Shown in pieces: positions 1 to 6,567 of a stretch of DNA of 9,066 nucleotides. Origin of the DNA: Gammaproteobacteria bacterium (GTDB lineage Bacteria; Pseudomonadota; Gammaproteobacteria; GCA-001735895); the NCBI GenBank assembly GCA_021767985.1, contig JAASSH010000045.1, positions 1-9,066 of the forward strand, read 5' to 3'. Numbering within the stretch: position 1 is the first letter of the stretch; each line of letters begins with the position of its first letter. The position numbers and the translations under genes are program-made. Under the pieces are notes generated by a model, which did no database searches, had not been told where the DNA came from, and saw only the letters and a program-made list of their open reading frames with translations.

Positions 1-1
1 G

Positions 2-1207
2 CTGAAACTGCTGCACCACTACGGGCCGCTGGACGGTTACCGGGTATCTTCGATGAGCTGCTCGGGTGGCGAGGCCAGCATCATTGCCGATTCGGCAGAG
101 AAACGTAAAGTCTACTTTCCCGATCTCGACGCAGCACAGAAAGCCCCGCTGCAGCAGGTACTGGGACCGCTGGTGACCGTCGCCAACCCGCTCGACTACC
201 ACACCTTCAGCTGGGGTAACCGCGAGGTCATGCAGGCGACCTATACCGCGATGGCCGCGATCGGCTTCGACATGAACTACCTGATCCTCGATTTCCCGCA
301 CCCGGTGCGCTGCGACGACTGGGAATGGCATATCGCCGTGGACGCTTTCGAGGCCGCGCTCGAGGCGAGTAACGCCAAGGGCGCTTTCGTAGTGGGCATG
401 GCCGAGAACATCCCGGAAGACTATACCGACAACTACAGCGAGCGCGGTATCGTCAGTTTTTACGGTATCGACGAGGCGCTGCAGGCCACCGAAATCGCGG
501 CCGATATCGGCACCGCCTGGAAACGAGAATTGCCCGCAGCGGTAATGCAGCTCGAGGCGGTCGGCGACAGGCATACTACCCTCGACGAGGCCGCAGCCAA
601 GCACAGCCTGCAGCAGGCGGGGGTGCCGATCCCGGAAGGCGCCCGGGTCGACTCGGCCACGGCAGCACAACAACTGGCAGACCGCCTTGGTTACCCGGTG
701 GTGTTGAAAGCGCTGGGTATCGCGCACAAGACCGAGCACAACGCGGTGCACCTGAATCTGGGCTCGCCCGAAGCGGTCGCCGCGGCGGCCAGTGAACTGT
801 TAAAGCTCGGTAACCAGCTTTATCTCGAAGTCATGAAACCGTCGGTGGCCGAGCTTATCGTCGGAATCACTCGCGACCCCCAGTTTGGGCTGGTGCTGAC
901 TATCGGCAGCGGCGGTATCCTGGTCGAGCTATTGAAAGACACCAGGACCCTGCTGCTACCGGCCACACGGAACGAGATCGAATCGGCGATAGCCGGCCTT
1001 AAATCGGCGCCGCTGCTGGCGGGTTACCGCGGTCGCCCGCCGGCCGATATCGACGCTGTCGTAAACGCCATCCTGGCGATTCAGGAATACGCGGTATCAC
1101 AGGCAGGCTCGTTGATCGAGCTTGACGTCAACCCATTATTGATCGGCGCAAAGGGCGAAGGCGTATTCGCCGCAGATGCGCTGATCGTACTAGAGGAGCA
1201 GGAATAA
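2..1207 (+). CDS. ADP(NDP)-forming acyl-CoA synthetase, C-terminal part (5' end outside window)
   Basis: This is the C-terminal ~400 residues of an acetate--CoA ligase (ADP-forming)-type acyl-CoA synthetase, which makes an acyl-CoA from a carboxylic acid, CoA and ATP, releasing ADP and phosphate. The frame is open at the left edge, so the ATG at 53 is internal: it sits in the middle of the CoA-ligase fold, next to the SCSGGEAS motif (nt 56-79). An NPLDYH segment follows near nt 185. The rest is an ATP-grasp_5 domain: KALGIAHK (from nt 707) matches the family's nucleotide-binding lysine region, then ELIVGITRDPQFG, GSGGILVELLKD (from nt 908) and the metal-binding end ELDVNPL (from nt 1118). The stop TAA directly abuts the ATG of the CaiD-like gene, so the two are surely co-transcribed. 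The neighbour suggests a carnitine/crotonobetaine-type or other short acyl substrate; this is inference. The family is well supported, the substrate is not. Confidence 0.9.
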   Translation: MKLLHHYGPLDGYRVSSMSCSGGEASIIADSAEKRKVYFPDLDAAQKAPLQQVLGPLVTVANPLDYHTFSWGNREVMQATYTAMAAIGFDMNYLILDFPHPVRCDDWEWHIAVDAFEAALEASNAKGAFVVGMAENIPEDYTDNYSERGIVSFYGIDEALQATEIAADIGTAWKRELPAAVMQLEAVGDRHTTLDEAAAKHSLQQAGVPIPEGARVDSATAAQQLADRLGYPVVLKALGIAHKTEHNAVHLNLGSPEAVAAAASELLKLGNQLYLEVMKPSVAELIVGITRDPQFGLVLTIGSGGILVELLKDTRTLLLPATRNEIESAIAGLKSAPLLAGYRGRPPADIDAVVNAILAIQEYAVSQAGSLIELDVNPLLIGAKGEGVFAADALIVLEEQE

Positions 1208-1990
1208 ATGTCAGATGTAATCACAACGCGACGCGAAGGCGCCGTTCTCGAAGTCACGCTGGACCGGCCCAAGGCCAATGCCATCGATCTGCAGACCAGC
1301 CGCCTGATGGGTGAAACCTTCAAAGCGTTTCGCGACGATCCGGAGCTTCGGGTTGCCATCGTCAGAACCGCGGGTGACCGCTTTTTCAGTGCCGGCTGGG
1401 ATCTGAAAGCCGCGGCCGGCGGTGACGCTGTCGACGGCGATTACGGCGTCGGCGGCTTCGCCGGCTTGCAGGAACTGCGCGGCCTGAACAAGCCGGTGAT
1501 CGCCGCGGTCAGCGGCATGGCGGTCGGCGGCGGATTCGAACTCATGCTATCGGCGGATTTGATCTACGCGGCCGACCATTCGACCTTTGCGCTGCCGGAA
1601 ATCAAGGCCGGTACGCTCGCCGACGCGGCCACGATCAAGCTGCCCAAACGCATTCCCTACCACGTCGCGATGGAAATGCTGTACCTCGGGCGCTGGATGG
1701 ATGCCGCGGAGGCACTGCGCTGGGGGCTCATCAACGAGGCATTGCCGCAGGAGCAGCTGATGGATCGCGTCTGGGCCGTGGCGCGTGAACTGGCCTCCGG
1801 ACCGCCGCTGGTATTTGCATCGATCAAGGAAGTCGCGCGCGAGGCCGAAGCGATGAAGTTTCAGGACGCGATGAACTGGATTACCAAACGCCAGTTCGAG
1901 ACCGTCGACGTGCTCTACGGCAGCGAGGACAACATGGAAGGTTTCAAGGCGTTCGCCGAAAAGCGCGACCCGGTGTGGCAGGGTAAGTAA
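1208..1990 (+). CDS. caiD: Crotonobetainyl-CoA hydratase / enoyl-CoA hydratase family (CaiD-like)
   Basis: A 260-residue crotonase-fold protein, close to the length of E. coli CaiD (about 261). CaiD interconverts crotonobetainyl-CoA and L-carnitinyl-CoA in the cytoplasm. From memory of E. coli CaiD, shared blocks include LDRPKANAID (res 18-27), FRDDPELRVAI, FFSAGWDLKAAA (59-70), GGFAGL, NKPVIAAVSG, EALRWG and the C-terminal AFAEKRDPVWQGK. Catalytic glutamates expected for hydratases are present as E111 (GGGFE) and E131 (LPE). The oxyanion-hole positions are covered by A62 and the G107-G109 run. The loop after E131 reads GTLADAATIKLPKRIP, where E. coli CaiD has a PDSGG element. The start is supported by GGAG (1195-1198) and AGGA (1200-1203) just before the ATG. 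It is adjacent to the CoA ligase, which could replace the AMP-forming CaiC. Crotonase fold and hydratase chemistry are near certain; the carnitine substrate is probable only. Confidence 0.85.
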   Translation: MSDVITTRREGAVLEVTLDRPKANAIDLQTSRLMGETFKAFRDDPELRVAIVRTAGDRFFSAGWDLKAAAGGDAVDGDYGVGGFAGLQELRGLNKPVIAAVSGMAVGGGFELMLSADLIYAADHSTFALPEIKAGTLADAATIKLPKRIPYHVAMEMLYLGRWMDAAEALRWGLINEALPQEQLMDRVWAVARELASGPPLVFASIKEVAREAEAMKFQDAMNWITKRQFETVDVLYGSEDNMEGFKAFAEKRDPVWQGK

Positions 1991-2003
1991 CGCCCTGCCC
2001 TGC

Positions 2004-2045
2004 ATTCCGGCATTCTTGCGCAAGCCTGCGCGGCCCGGTGGGAAT
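2004..2045. repeat. Degenerate REP-like inverted repeat behind the CaiD-like gene
   Basis: Outer arms ATTCC (2004-2008) and GGAAT (2041-2045), with GGC/GCC next inside, enclose the perfect palindrome CTTGCGCAAG (2015-2024) and a GCGCA-AGCC-TGCGC stem-loop (2018-2031). It resembles the decayed ATTCC/GGAAT extragenic palindromes common in proteobacteria. It starts 13 nt after the stop codon and could act as a weak transcript end, but no T-tract follows. Confidence 0.4.
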
Positions 2046-2073
2046 CTTGTTAGAATTGCTCCGGTATCGGAAG

Positions 2074-2093
2074 ATCCCCGCGTTCGCGGGGAT
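2074..2093. repeat. REP-like palindrome ATCCCCGCG-TT-CGCGGGGAT
   Basis: Perfect 9-bp arms (2074-2082 and 2085-2093) around TT; in RNA a GUUC tetraloop closed by C-G would form. Read on the minus strand it is the familiar proteobacterial extragenic repeat whose translation gives VIPANAGI. Such elements are usually REP/REPIN sequences scattered through a genome. It lies between the CaiD-like gene and aacS and may slow RNA decay or end transcription; the role is inferred. Confidence 0.7.
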
Positions 2094-2160
2094 GACGCCT
2101 TTAACTTTGCGCGGGGATGACGCCTCTAATTCGCCGGGGGGATGACGCAAGCCGGGATGG
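2086..2160. repeat. Three 25-nt tandem units derived from the REP-like palindrome
   Basis: Units are 2086-2110, 2111-2135 and 2136-2160. The first two share their first 15 bases (GCGGGGATGACGCCT) exactly and about 20 of 25 overall; the third keeps GGGGATGACGC in the same phase. The core GGGGATGACGC recurs at 2088, 2113 and 2138, exactly 25 nt apart. Only the first unit completes a palindrome with the upstream arm at 2074-2082. The last unit ends 9 nt before the aacS ATG and supplies its purine-rich leader (GGGATGG), so the array forms the 5' untranslated region of aacS if transcription starts further upstream. Confidence 0.7.
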
Positions 2161-2169
2161 AAAATTAAA

Positions 2170-4110
2170 ATGAATGATATTAAACCTCTGTGGACACCCA
2201 GCCAGGCCAGCATCGATGCGGCCAATTTGACCGCTTTCATCGGGCAGGTAAATCAACGCCACGATCTCGACTTATCGGACTACGATGCGCTCTATCAATG
2301 GTCGATCGACGACCAGGAAGGCTTCTGGTCCGAGGTCTGGGATTTTTGCGGCATCGTCGGCGACAAGGGTGAGCGCATCCTGATCGACGGCGATCGTATC
2401 GAGCAGGCGCAGTGGTTTCCCGACGCGACACTCAATTTCGCCGAAAACCTGCTGCGCAGCAAGAGTGACGAAACTGCGATTTACTTTCGGGCCGAGGACC
2501 AGGCCGAATACAGCCTGACCCACGCGGAACTCTACCGGCAGGTCGCGAGCCTCGCGGCCTGGCTCAAGGCACGGGGACTACAGCCGGGCGACCGCGTCGC
2601 CGCCTATTTACCGAATATGCCCGAAGCGGTGGTGGCGATGCTCGCCGCCACCAGTCTCGGCGCGGTCTGGACTTCTACCTCGCCAGACTTCGGCGTCGAC
2701 AGCGTGGTCGATCGTTTCGGCCAGACCGAACCGCGCTTCCTGTTTACCGCCGACGGTTATTTTTACAACGGCAAGAAACACGACCTCAACGCCAAGACCC
2801 GGGATATTTGCGCGCAGTTGCCGAGCGTCGAGCAGGTCGTGCAGATCGGGCTCGCGGGATTCGGCAATGACATCGACGCCGTCGACTGGAGCGAAATTGT
2901 CGCCAACCCGGTAGACAGCATCGACTTCGTGCCGCGACGCTTCAACGACCCGCTCTACGTGCTGTATTCATCGGGCACCACCGGCAAGCCCAAGTGCATC
3001 ACGCACGGGATCGGCGGTACGCTGATCCAGCACCTGAAAGAGCACATGCTGCAGTGCGATATCCACCCGGGAGATCGCCTGTTTTATTTCACCACGCTGG
3101 GCTGGATGATGTGGAACTGGCTGGTCAGCGGGCTCGCCAGCGGGGCGACACTGGTGCTGTATGACGGCTCGCCGTTCTATCCGGATGGCGAAGTCCTGTG
3201 GCGCTATGCAGATGATGTCGACCTGACGATTTTCGGCACCTCGGCCAAGTATATCGACGCGATGAAGAATGCCGGGCTCAAACCGATGGACCGGTTCGAA
3301 CTATCGTCGTTACGCTGCGTGGCTTCTACCGGTTCGGTGCTGGCGCCGGAAAGTTTCGACTACGTTTACCAGAACATCAAGCGGGACCTGTGCCTGGCGT
3401 CGGTATCGGGCGGCACCGATATCGTCTCCTGCTTCGTCATCAGTTGCCCGCTGCTGCCGGTTTACCGCGGTGAAATCCAGTGCCGCGGCCTCGGTTTGGC
3501 GGTCGAGGTATTCGACGAGGACGGTCGTTCGGTGCGTAACCAGAAAGGCGAGCTGGTCTGCACCAAAACCTTTCCCTGCCAGCCGGTTTTTTTCTGGGGC
3601 GACGAAAGCGGTGAAAAGTACCATAACGCCTACTTCGCGCGCTTCGACAACGTCTGGCATCACGGCGATTACGTCATGCTCACCGATCGCAACGGCATCG
3701 TGATTTACGGACGCTCCGACGCCACGCTGAACCCGGGTGGGGTGCGCATCGGTACCGCCGAGATTTACCGCCATGTCGAGCAGCTCGATGAAGTGATCGA
3801 AGGCATCGTCATCGGACAGGACTGGCAGGACGACGTGCGCGTGGTGCTGTTTGTCGTGCTGCGGAACGGTATCGATCTGGACCAGGACCTGGCGGACAGA
3901 ATTCGCAAAACCATACGCGAAAAATGCACGCCGCGTCACGTGCCGGCGAAGATTGTTCAGGTCAGCGAGATTCCGCGCACCAAATCGGGAAAGATCGTCG
4001 AACTGGCGGTGCGCGAGGTGGTACATGACCGTCCGGTCAAAAACATTCATTCGCTGGCCAACCCGGAAGCACTCGAGCTCTATCGCGACCTGCCGCAGCT
4101 GCAAGAATAA
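2170..4110 (+). CDS. aacS: Acetoacetyl-CoA synthetase (acetoacetate--CoA ligase)
   Basis: A 646-residue ANL-superfamily AMP-forming ligase, matching the usual ~650-residue AacS length. It activates acetoacetate to acetoacetyl-CoA in the cytoplasm (ATP to AMP and PPi), feeding ketone-body carbon into acetyl-CoA or polyhydroxyalkanoate routes. Visible motifs: N-terminal ACS region with WFPDATLNFAENLL, P-loop YSSGTTGKPK (266-275), GWMMWNW (311-317), SVSGGTDIVSCF (from 411), the HGDY motif with D500, hinge GRSD (514-517) with NPGGVRIGTAEIY, and the adenylation lysine in PRTKSGK (K608). GWMMWNW and SGGTDI are typical of AacS rather than acetyl-CoA synthetase. The ATG at 2170 is preceded by GGAAAA (2159-2164), a modest ribosome site. 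It is separated from the CaiD-like gene by 179 nt of repeats, but the permease follows after only 3 nt. No lesion seen. Confidence 0.95.
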   Translation: MNDIKPLWTPSQASIDAANLTAFIGQVNQRHDLDLSDYDALYQWSIDDQEGFWSEVWDFCGIVGDKGERILIDGDRIEQAQWFPDATLNFAENLLRSKSDETAIYFRAEDQAEYSLTHAELYRQVASLAAWLKARGLQPGDRVAAYLPNMPEAVVAMLAATSLGAVWTSTSPDFGVDSVVDRFGQTEPRFLFTADGYFYNGKKHDLNAKTRDICAQLPSVEQVVQIGLAGFGNDIDAVDWSEIVANPVDSIDFVPRRFNDPLYVLYSSGTTGKPKCITHGIGGTLIQHLKEHMLQCDIHPGDRLFYFTTLGWMMWNWLVSGLASGATLVLYDGSPFYPDGEVLWRYADDVDLTIFGTSAKYIDAMKNAGLKPMDRFELSSLRCVASTGSVLAPESFDYVYQNIKRDLCLASVSGGTDIVSCFVISCPLLPVYRGEIQCRGLGLAVEVFDEDGRSVRNQKGELVCTKTFPCQPVFFWGDESGEKYHNAYFARFDNVWHHGDYVMLTDRNGIVIYGRSDATLNPGGVRIGTAEIYRHVEQLDEVIEGIVIGQDWQDDVRVVLFVVLRNGIDLDQDLADRIRKTIREKCTPRHVPAKIVQVSEIPRTKSGKIVELAVREVVHDRPVKNIHSLANPEALELYRDLPQLQE

Positions 4111-4113
4111 GCC

Positions 4114-5001
4114 TTGATTCGCAACCCCTCACTGTTCAACTGGCTGCTGTTGATGGTGCTGGTCGCGCTGTGGGGCACCTCGTTCATGTTCAACGCGATA
4201 TCGGTCAAAAGCGTCGATCCGGTCGCGGTGGTGTTTTACCGCCTGGCGCTGGGCGCGGTGGTGCTGTCGCTGGTGGTCTACGCCCGCGGTGACTCGCTGC
4301 CGTTGTCCTGGTCGGCCTGGGCGGGCTTCCTGGTGATGGCGATCGCCGGTAACGCGCTGCCGTTTTTCCTGATCACCTGGGGTCAGCAATCGGTCGACTC
4401 GGGTGTCGCCGGCATGATCATGGCGATCATGCCCCTGTTGACGATGGTATTCGCGCACTACCTGGTCGAGGGAGAAACGCTCAATCGTTACAAGCTGATC
4501 GGGTTCACGCTCGGCATCACCGGGGTTATCCTGCTGCTGGGGCCGGTGTTCCAGGGCGGCGGACGCGAGTTCTGGAGCGGATTGGCGATATTCACCGCGG
4601 CAACCTGTTACGCGGTCAATTCGATCCTGATCAAACGCCTGCCGCGCTTCAGCCCGATGGTCGGCGCCTGCAGCGTGCTCATCATGGCGAGCCTGATCAT
4701 GTTTCCGGCCTGGCTGATCGTCGCCCCGCAGAATAACAACATTACCCAGGACTCGATGTTCGCGGTCATCTGGCTGGGTATCGGCCCGACCGGGATCGCG
4801 ACCATCATATTATTCGCGGTGATCGATCGCGCCGGGCCGACCTTCCTGTCCACCATCAACTACCTGATCCCGGTAGTCGCCTTTCTGTGCGGCGCCTGGC
4901 TGCTGTCGGAGCCGGTAACCTGGCTGCATGTCCTGGCCCTGGTCGCAATCCTCGGGGGCATCGCTATCACCCGTATCAAGGTGCGGAAAGCGCTTCAGTA
5001 A
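4114..5001 (+). CDS. EamA/DMT-superfamily permease (ten-helix metabolite transporter)
   Basis: A 295-residue integral membrane protein with about ten hydrophobic segments in two EamA-like halves: roughly 8-25, 34-56, 68-88, 95-115, 125-144, 150-170, 180-202, 213-236, 243-263 and 269-287. The start ALWGTSF just after helix 1 and the GE that follows helix 4 are typical of the RhaT/EamA group, which exports or imports amino acids, drugs or small metabolites. The specific substrate cannot be read from the sequence. The start is TTG at 4114, 3 nt after the aacS stop, without a clear ribosome site, so translation is probably coupled to aacS. The ATG at 4153 (residue 14) is a possible shorter start but would cut into helix 1. 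Its 3' end overlaps the convergent lysR gene by 26 nt. Co-transcription with aacS suggests, but does not prove, a role with organic acids. Confidence 0.88.
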   Translation: MIRNPSLFNWLLLMVLVALWGTSFMFNAISVKSVDPVAVVFYRLALGAVVLSLVVYARGDSLPLSWSAWAGFLVMAIAGNALPFFLITWGQQSVDSGVAGMIMAIMPLLTMVFAHYLVEGETLNRYKLIGFTLGITGVILLLGPVFQGGGREFWSGLAIFTAATCYAVNSILIKRLPRFSPMVGACSVLIMASLIMFPAWLIVAPQNNNITQDSMFAVIWLGIGPTGIATIILFAVIDRAGPTFLSTINYLIPVVAFLCGAWLLSEPVTWLHVLALVAILGGIAITRIKVRKALQ

Positions 5002-5842
5002 AGTGCTGCACAAAGGCGTTGACCCTGGCCGAGCGCACCAGGTCGGGATGCGTCAAAATCCACAGGCCGGTGGTCAGTTCGTCGACCGGCAGCTGCAGTC
5101 GTACCAGTTTTGCAGAATCGTCGCCGAGAAACCGGGGCAATAACGCAAGCCCGATTCCAGCCTCGGCCGCGATGCGAATGGCAACAAAGGAATCGCAACG
5201 CAGGCAGATGTTCTGCTGCTTGACCGTTGCCTCCAGCCAGGAGCCAATCGGGGTCGATTGCAGGCTGTCGGCAAAACCGATCCAGCGCGCATCGAGCACA
5301 CTGTCAGGCTCCAGCGCGGTCAGGACTTCGGGTACGGCGTAAACGCCGAACTCGACGTCGCACAGCCGGCGTCCCACCAGGCTGGCTTCCGGGGCACTGG
5401 TTGGGCGGATCGCGACATCCGCATCGCGGCGGGTAAGGTCGAGCAGACTATTGGTCACCAGGACATCGACCACGATATGCGGATGTTTCTGCCGAAACGT
5501 GGCCAGGTGAGGCCCCAGCACGGACAACATGAAACTGTCGGTCGTGGTCACGCGCAATTCGCCCTCGAGCTTGAGCTCGTGCCCGGCAATTTGCCGCTGC
5601 ATGTCGAACAGGGTGTTTTCCACCTCGCGCGCGGCGTGGATCATTTTCTCCGCTTCCGGCGTCAGCACGTAACCGGCATCGCCGCGGTCGAAGATGCGGC
5701 AGTTCAGGTTTTCCTGGAATTTGTTGATCCGGCGCAACACCGTAGTACGATTGACCTCGAGCTCGCGCGCGGCCGCCGCGATCGAGCCTTTATTCGCGAC
5801 CATAAGCACGTAGCGCAGGTTATCCCAGTTAATATGCTGCAT
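4976..5842 (-). CDS. LysR-family transcriptional regulator
   Basis: 288 residues, normal for the family. The N-terminal winged helix-turn-helix occupies about residues 5-65 (NLRYVLMVANKGSIAAAA, then ARELEVNRTTVLRRI and the wing FDRGDAGYVLTPEAE). A linker helix follows, then a two-lobed effector-binding domain from about residue 92 (LEGELRVTTTDSFML) to the end. The start is the ATG at 5842 because MQHINWDNLRYVL fits the family's typical opening; an in-frame GTG at 5917 would add 25 residues without homology and run into the divergent promoter. No Shine-Dalgarno is seen; a TATAGT box (5853-5858, minus strand) lies only 9 nt before the ATG, hinting at a near-leaderless mRNA, although its -35 is poor. 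It diverges from the cytochrome c' gene and is likely its regulator and its own repressor (inference). Effector unknown. Confidence 0.92.
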   Translation of the reverse strand: MQHINWDNLRYVLMVANKGSIAAAARELEVNRTTVLRRINKFQENLNCRIFDRGDAGYVLTPEAEKMIHAAREVENTLFDMQRQIAGHELKLEGELRVTTTDSFMLSVLGPHLATFRQKHPHIVVDVLVTNSLLDLTRRDADVAIRPTSAPEASLVGRRLCDVEFGVYAVPEVLTALEPDSVLDARWIGFADSLQSTPIGSWLEATVKQQNICLRCDSFVAIRIAAEAGIGLALLPRFLGDDSAKLVRLQLPVDELTTGLWILTHPDLVRSARVNAFVQHFTEALSAP

Positions 5843-5852
5843 ATTTGCAGCA
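5835..5852. promoter_or_regulatory. Candidate LysR-type operator TGCTGC-N6-GCAGCA
   Basis: A perfect 6-bp inverted repeat with a 6-bp AT-rich spacer (ATATTT). Its centre is about 65 bp upstream of the predicted start of the divergent cytochrome c' transcript, the standard position of the LysR recognition site. It also covers the ATG of lysR (5840-5842), which would permit autorepression. Binding is inferred from symmetry and position only. Confidence 0.5.
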
Positions 5853-5874
5853 CTATAGCGCAAAAATACGTAAT

Positions 5875-5902
5875 TTGATGTAAATTTATTACCGCCTATA
5901 AT
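5875..5902 (+). promoter_or_regulatory. Sigma70 promoter of the cytochrome c' gene
   Basis: TTGATG (5875-5880), a 16-bp spacer and a consensus TATAAT (5897-5902) predict a start near 5909. The resulting leader of about 30 nt carries AAGGAG (5927-5932), 6 nt before the ATG at 5939, an excellent ribosome site. The region is markedly AT-rich compared with the surrounding genes. Confidence 0.7.
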
Positions 5903-5938
5903 GCTCGGGCACAACACAAAAACACCAAGGAGTTAACC

Positions 5939-6406
5939 ATGAAATTAGCTACACGACTTTGCCTGTTGATCGCGGGCCTGGCCCTGGCCGCTCCGGGCTT
6001 TGCCGCCAAGGACCCCAACCTCAAACTGATAAAAGCACGTCAGGGCGAAATGCAATTGCGCGCCTATAACGTCGGACCGCTGTTCGGCATGGCCAAGGGC
6101 AAGATGGAATACGATGCGGGACTTGCCTCCAAGCTTGCAAATAACCTTAAAACCCAGCTTTCACTGGATATCGGTGGCGCCTGGAAACAGGGCACGGACA
6201 ATGAAGCCTACCCGGGTAAAACGACCTCGCTGCCCAAGATCTGAACGACCTACCCCGAAATCAGCGAATACGGCAAAAAGTATGCAAAGGCCGTTAACGA
6301 ACTGGCCGCCGCTGCGGGCAACGGTCTCGATGCGCTCAAGCCCAAGATCAGCGCAGTGGGTAAAACCTGCAAAGGCTGCCACGACGAGTTTCGTGAGCTA
6401 AATTAA
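5939..6406 (+). pseudogene. Class II cytochrome c (c'/c-556 type) interrupted by an in-frame TGA
   Basis: As an uninterrupted frame this would be 155 codons: a signal peptide (residues 1-22, cut after GFA), a four-helix-bundle domain with RQGEMQLRAYNVGPLF and a C-terminal haem site CKGCH (C144, C147, H148) followed by DEFRELN. This layout, with CXXCH near the C-terminus, is the mark of cytochrome c'/c-556 proteins, periplasmic haem proteins that carry electrons or bind NO. Codon 102 (6242-6244) is TGA; flanking residues read SLPKI-stop-TTYPEISEYG, where family members usually have Trp, so a single TGG to TGA change explains it. As written, the product stops at 101 residues without the haem site and cannot be a cytochrome. 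No other lesion is visible, and promoter and ribosome site are intact, so the mutation is recent, strain-specific or a sequencing error. M38 could be a sixth haem ligand as in c-556 types; uncertain. Confidence 0.85.
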
Positions 6407-6409
6407 TCA

Positions 6410-6426
6410 GACTCTCGAGGGTCTTT
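6410..6426 (+). terminator. Weak terminator-like hairpin after the cytochrome c' gene
   Basis: GACTCTCGAGGGTC (6410-6423) can fold into a short stem with one G-U pair and a UCGA loop, followed by only three T (6424-6426). It starts 4 nt after the TAA of the full-length cytochrome frame. Too short and T-poor to be trusted as an intrinsic terminator. Confidence 0.3.
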
Positions 6427-6452
6427 ACAGGATTTTGAATTCCGTAGCTGAT

Positions 6453-6486
6453 GGGATCCGGTGACATATTTATGACACCGGATCCC
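6453..6486. repeat. 34-bp near-perfect inverted repeat between the two cytochrome genes
   Basis: Arms GGGATCCGGTG (6453-6463) and CACCGGATCCC (6476-6486) pair over 11 bp without error. After one A-A mismatch, CAT (6465-6467) and ATG (6472-6474) pair again around an ATTT loop. No T-tract follows on either strand, so it is not a standard terminator. It could be a processed 3' end of the cytochrome c' transcript, an operator for the downstream gene, or a copy of a dispersed palindrome. The 6407-6603 gap contains no gene; this is its main structure. Confidence 0.6.
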
Positions 6487-6567
6487 GCCAACCTGCCAGC
6501 TCGACTTTCTTCTCTTGGCCCGACTGTCATCGCGGTTTTCCGCCATCAAGGCTGCCGTTCATTCTCG

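Noticed and set aside
2074..2160. CRISPR array
   Set aside because: The units are contiguous 25-mers that decay progressively, with no unique spacers of constant length and no cas genes.
1944..2240. 98-codon minus-strand frame containing VIPANAGI
   Set aside because: This peptide is the known translation artefact of REP-like palindromes; the frame only spans the repeats between two genes.
3310..4104. 264-codon open frame on the minus strand
   Set aside because: Lies entirely inside aacS, which has all its motifs in the other strand; composition is that of an antisense shadow with no recognisable domain.
4411..4433. Perfect inverted repeat GGCATGATC-ATGGC-GATCATGCC
   Set aside because: Inside the permease coding region at GMIMAIMP; it follows naturally from repeated Met/Ile codons, and no regulatory role is suggested there.
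5258..5878. 206-codon open frame on the plus strand
   Set aside because: Antisense of the well-supported LysR gene, without a ribosome site or domain.
6242..6244. Selenocysteine or TGA-as-tryptophan recoding in the cytochrome c' gene
   Set aside because: The family residue here is Trp, not Cys, and no selenocysteine context is known for this family. Several other genes in the window use TGA as a true stop.
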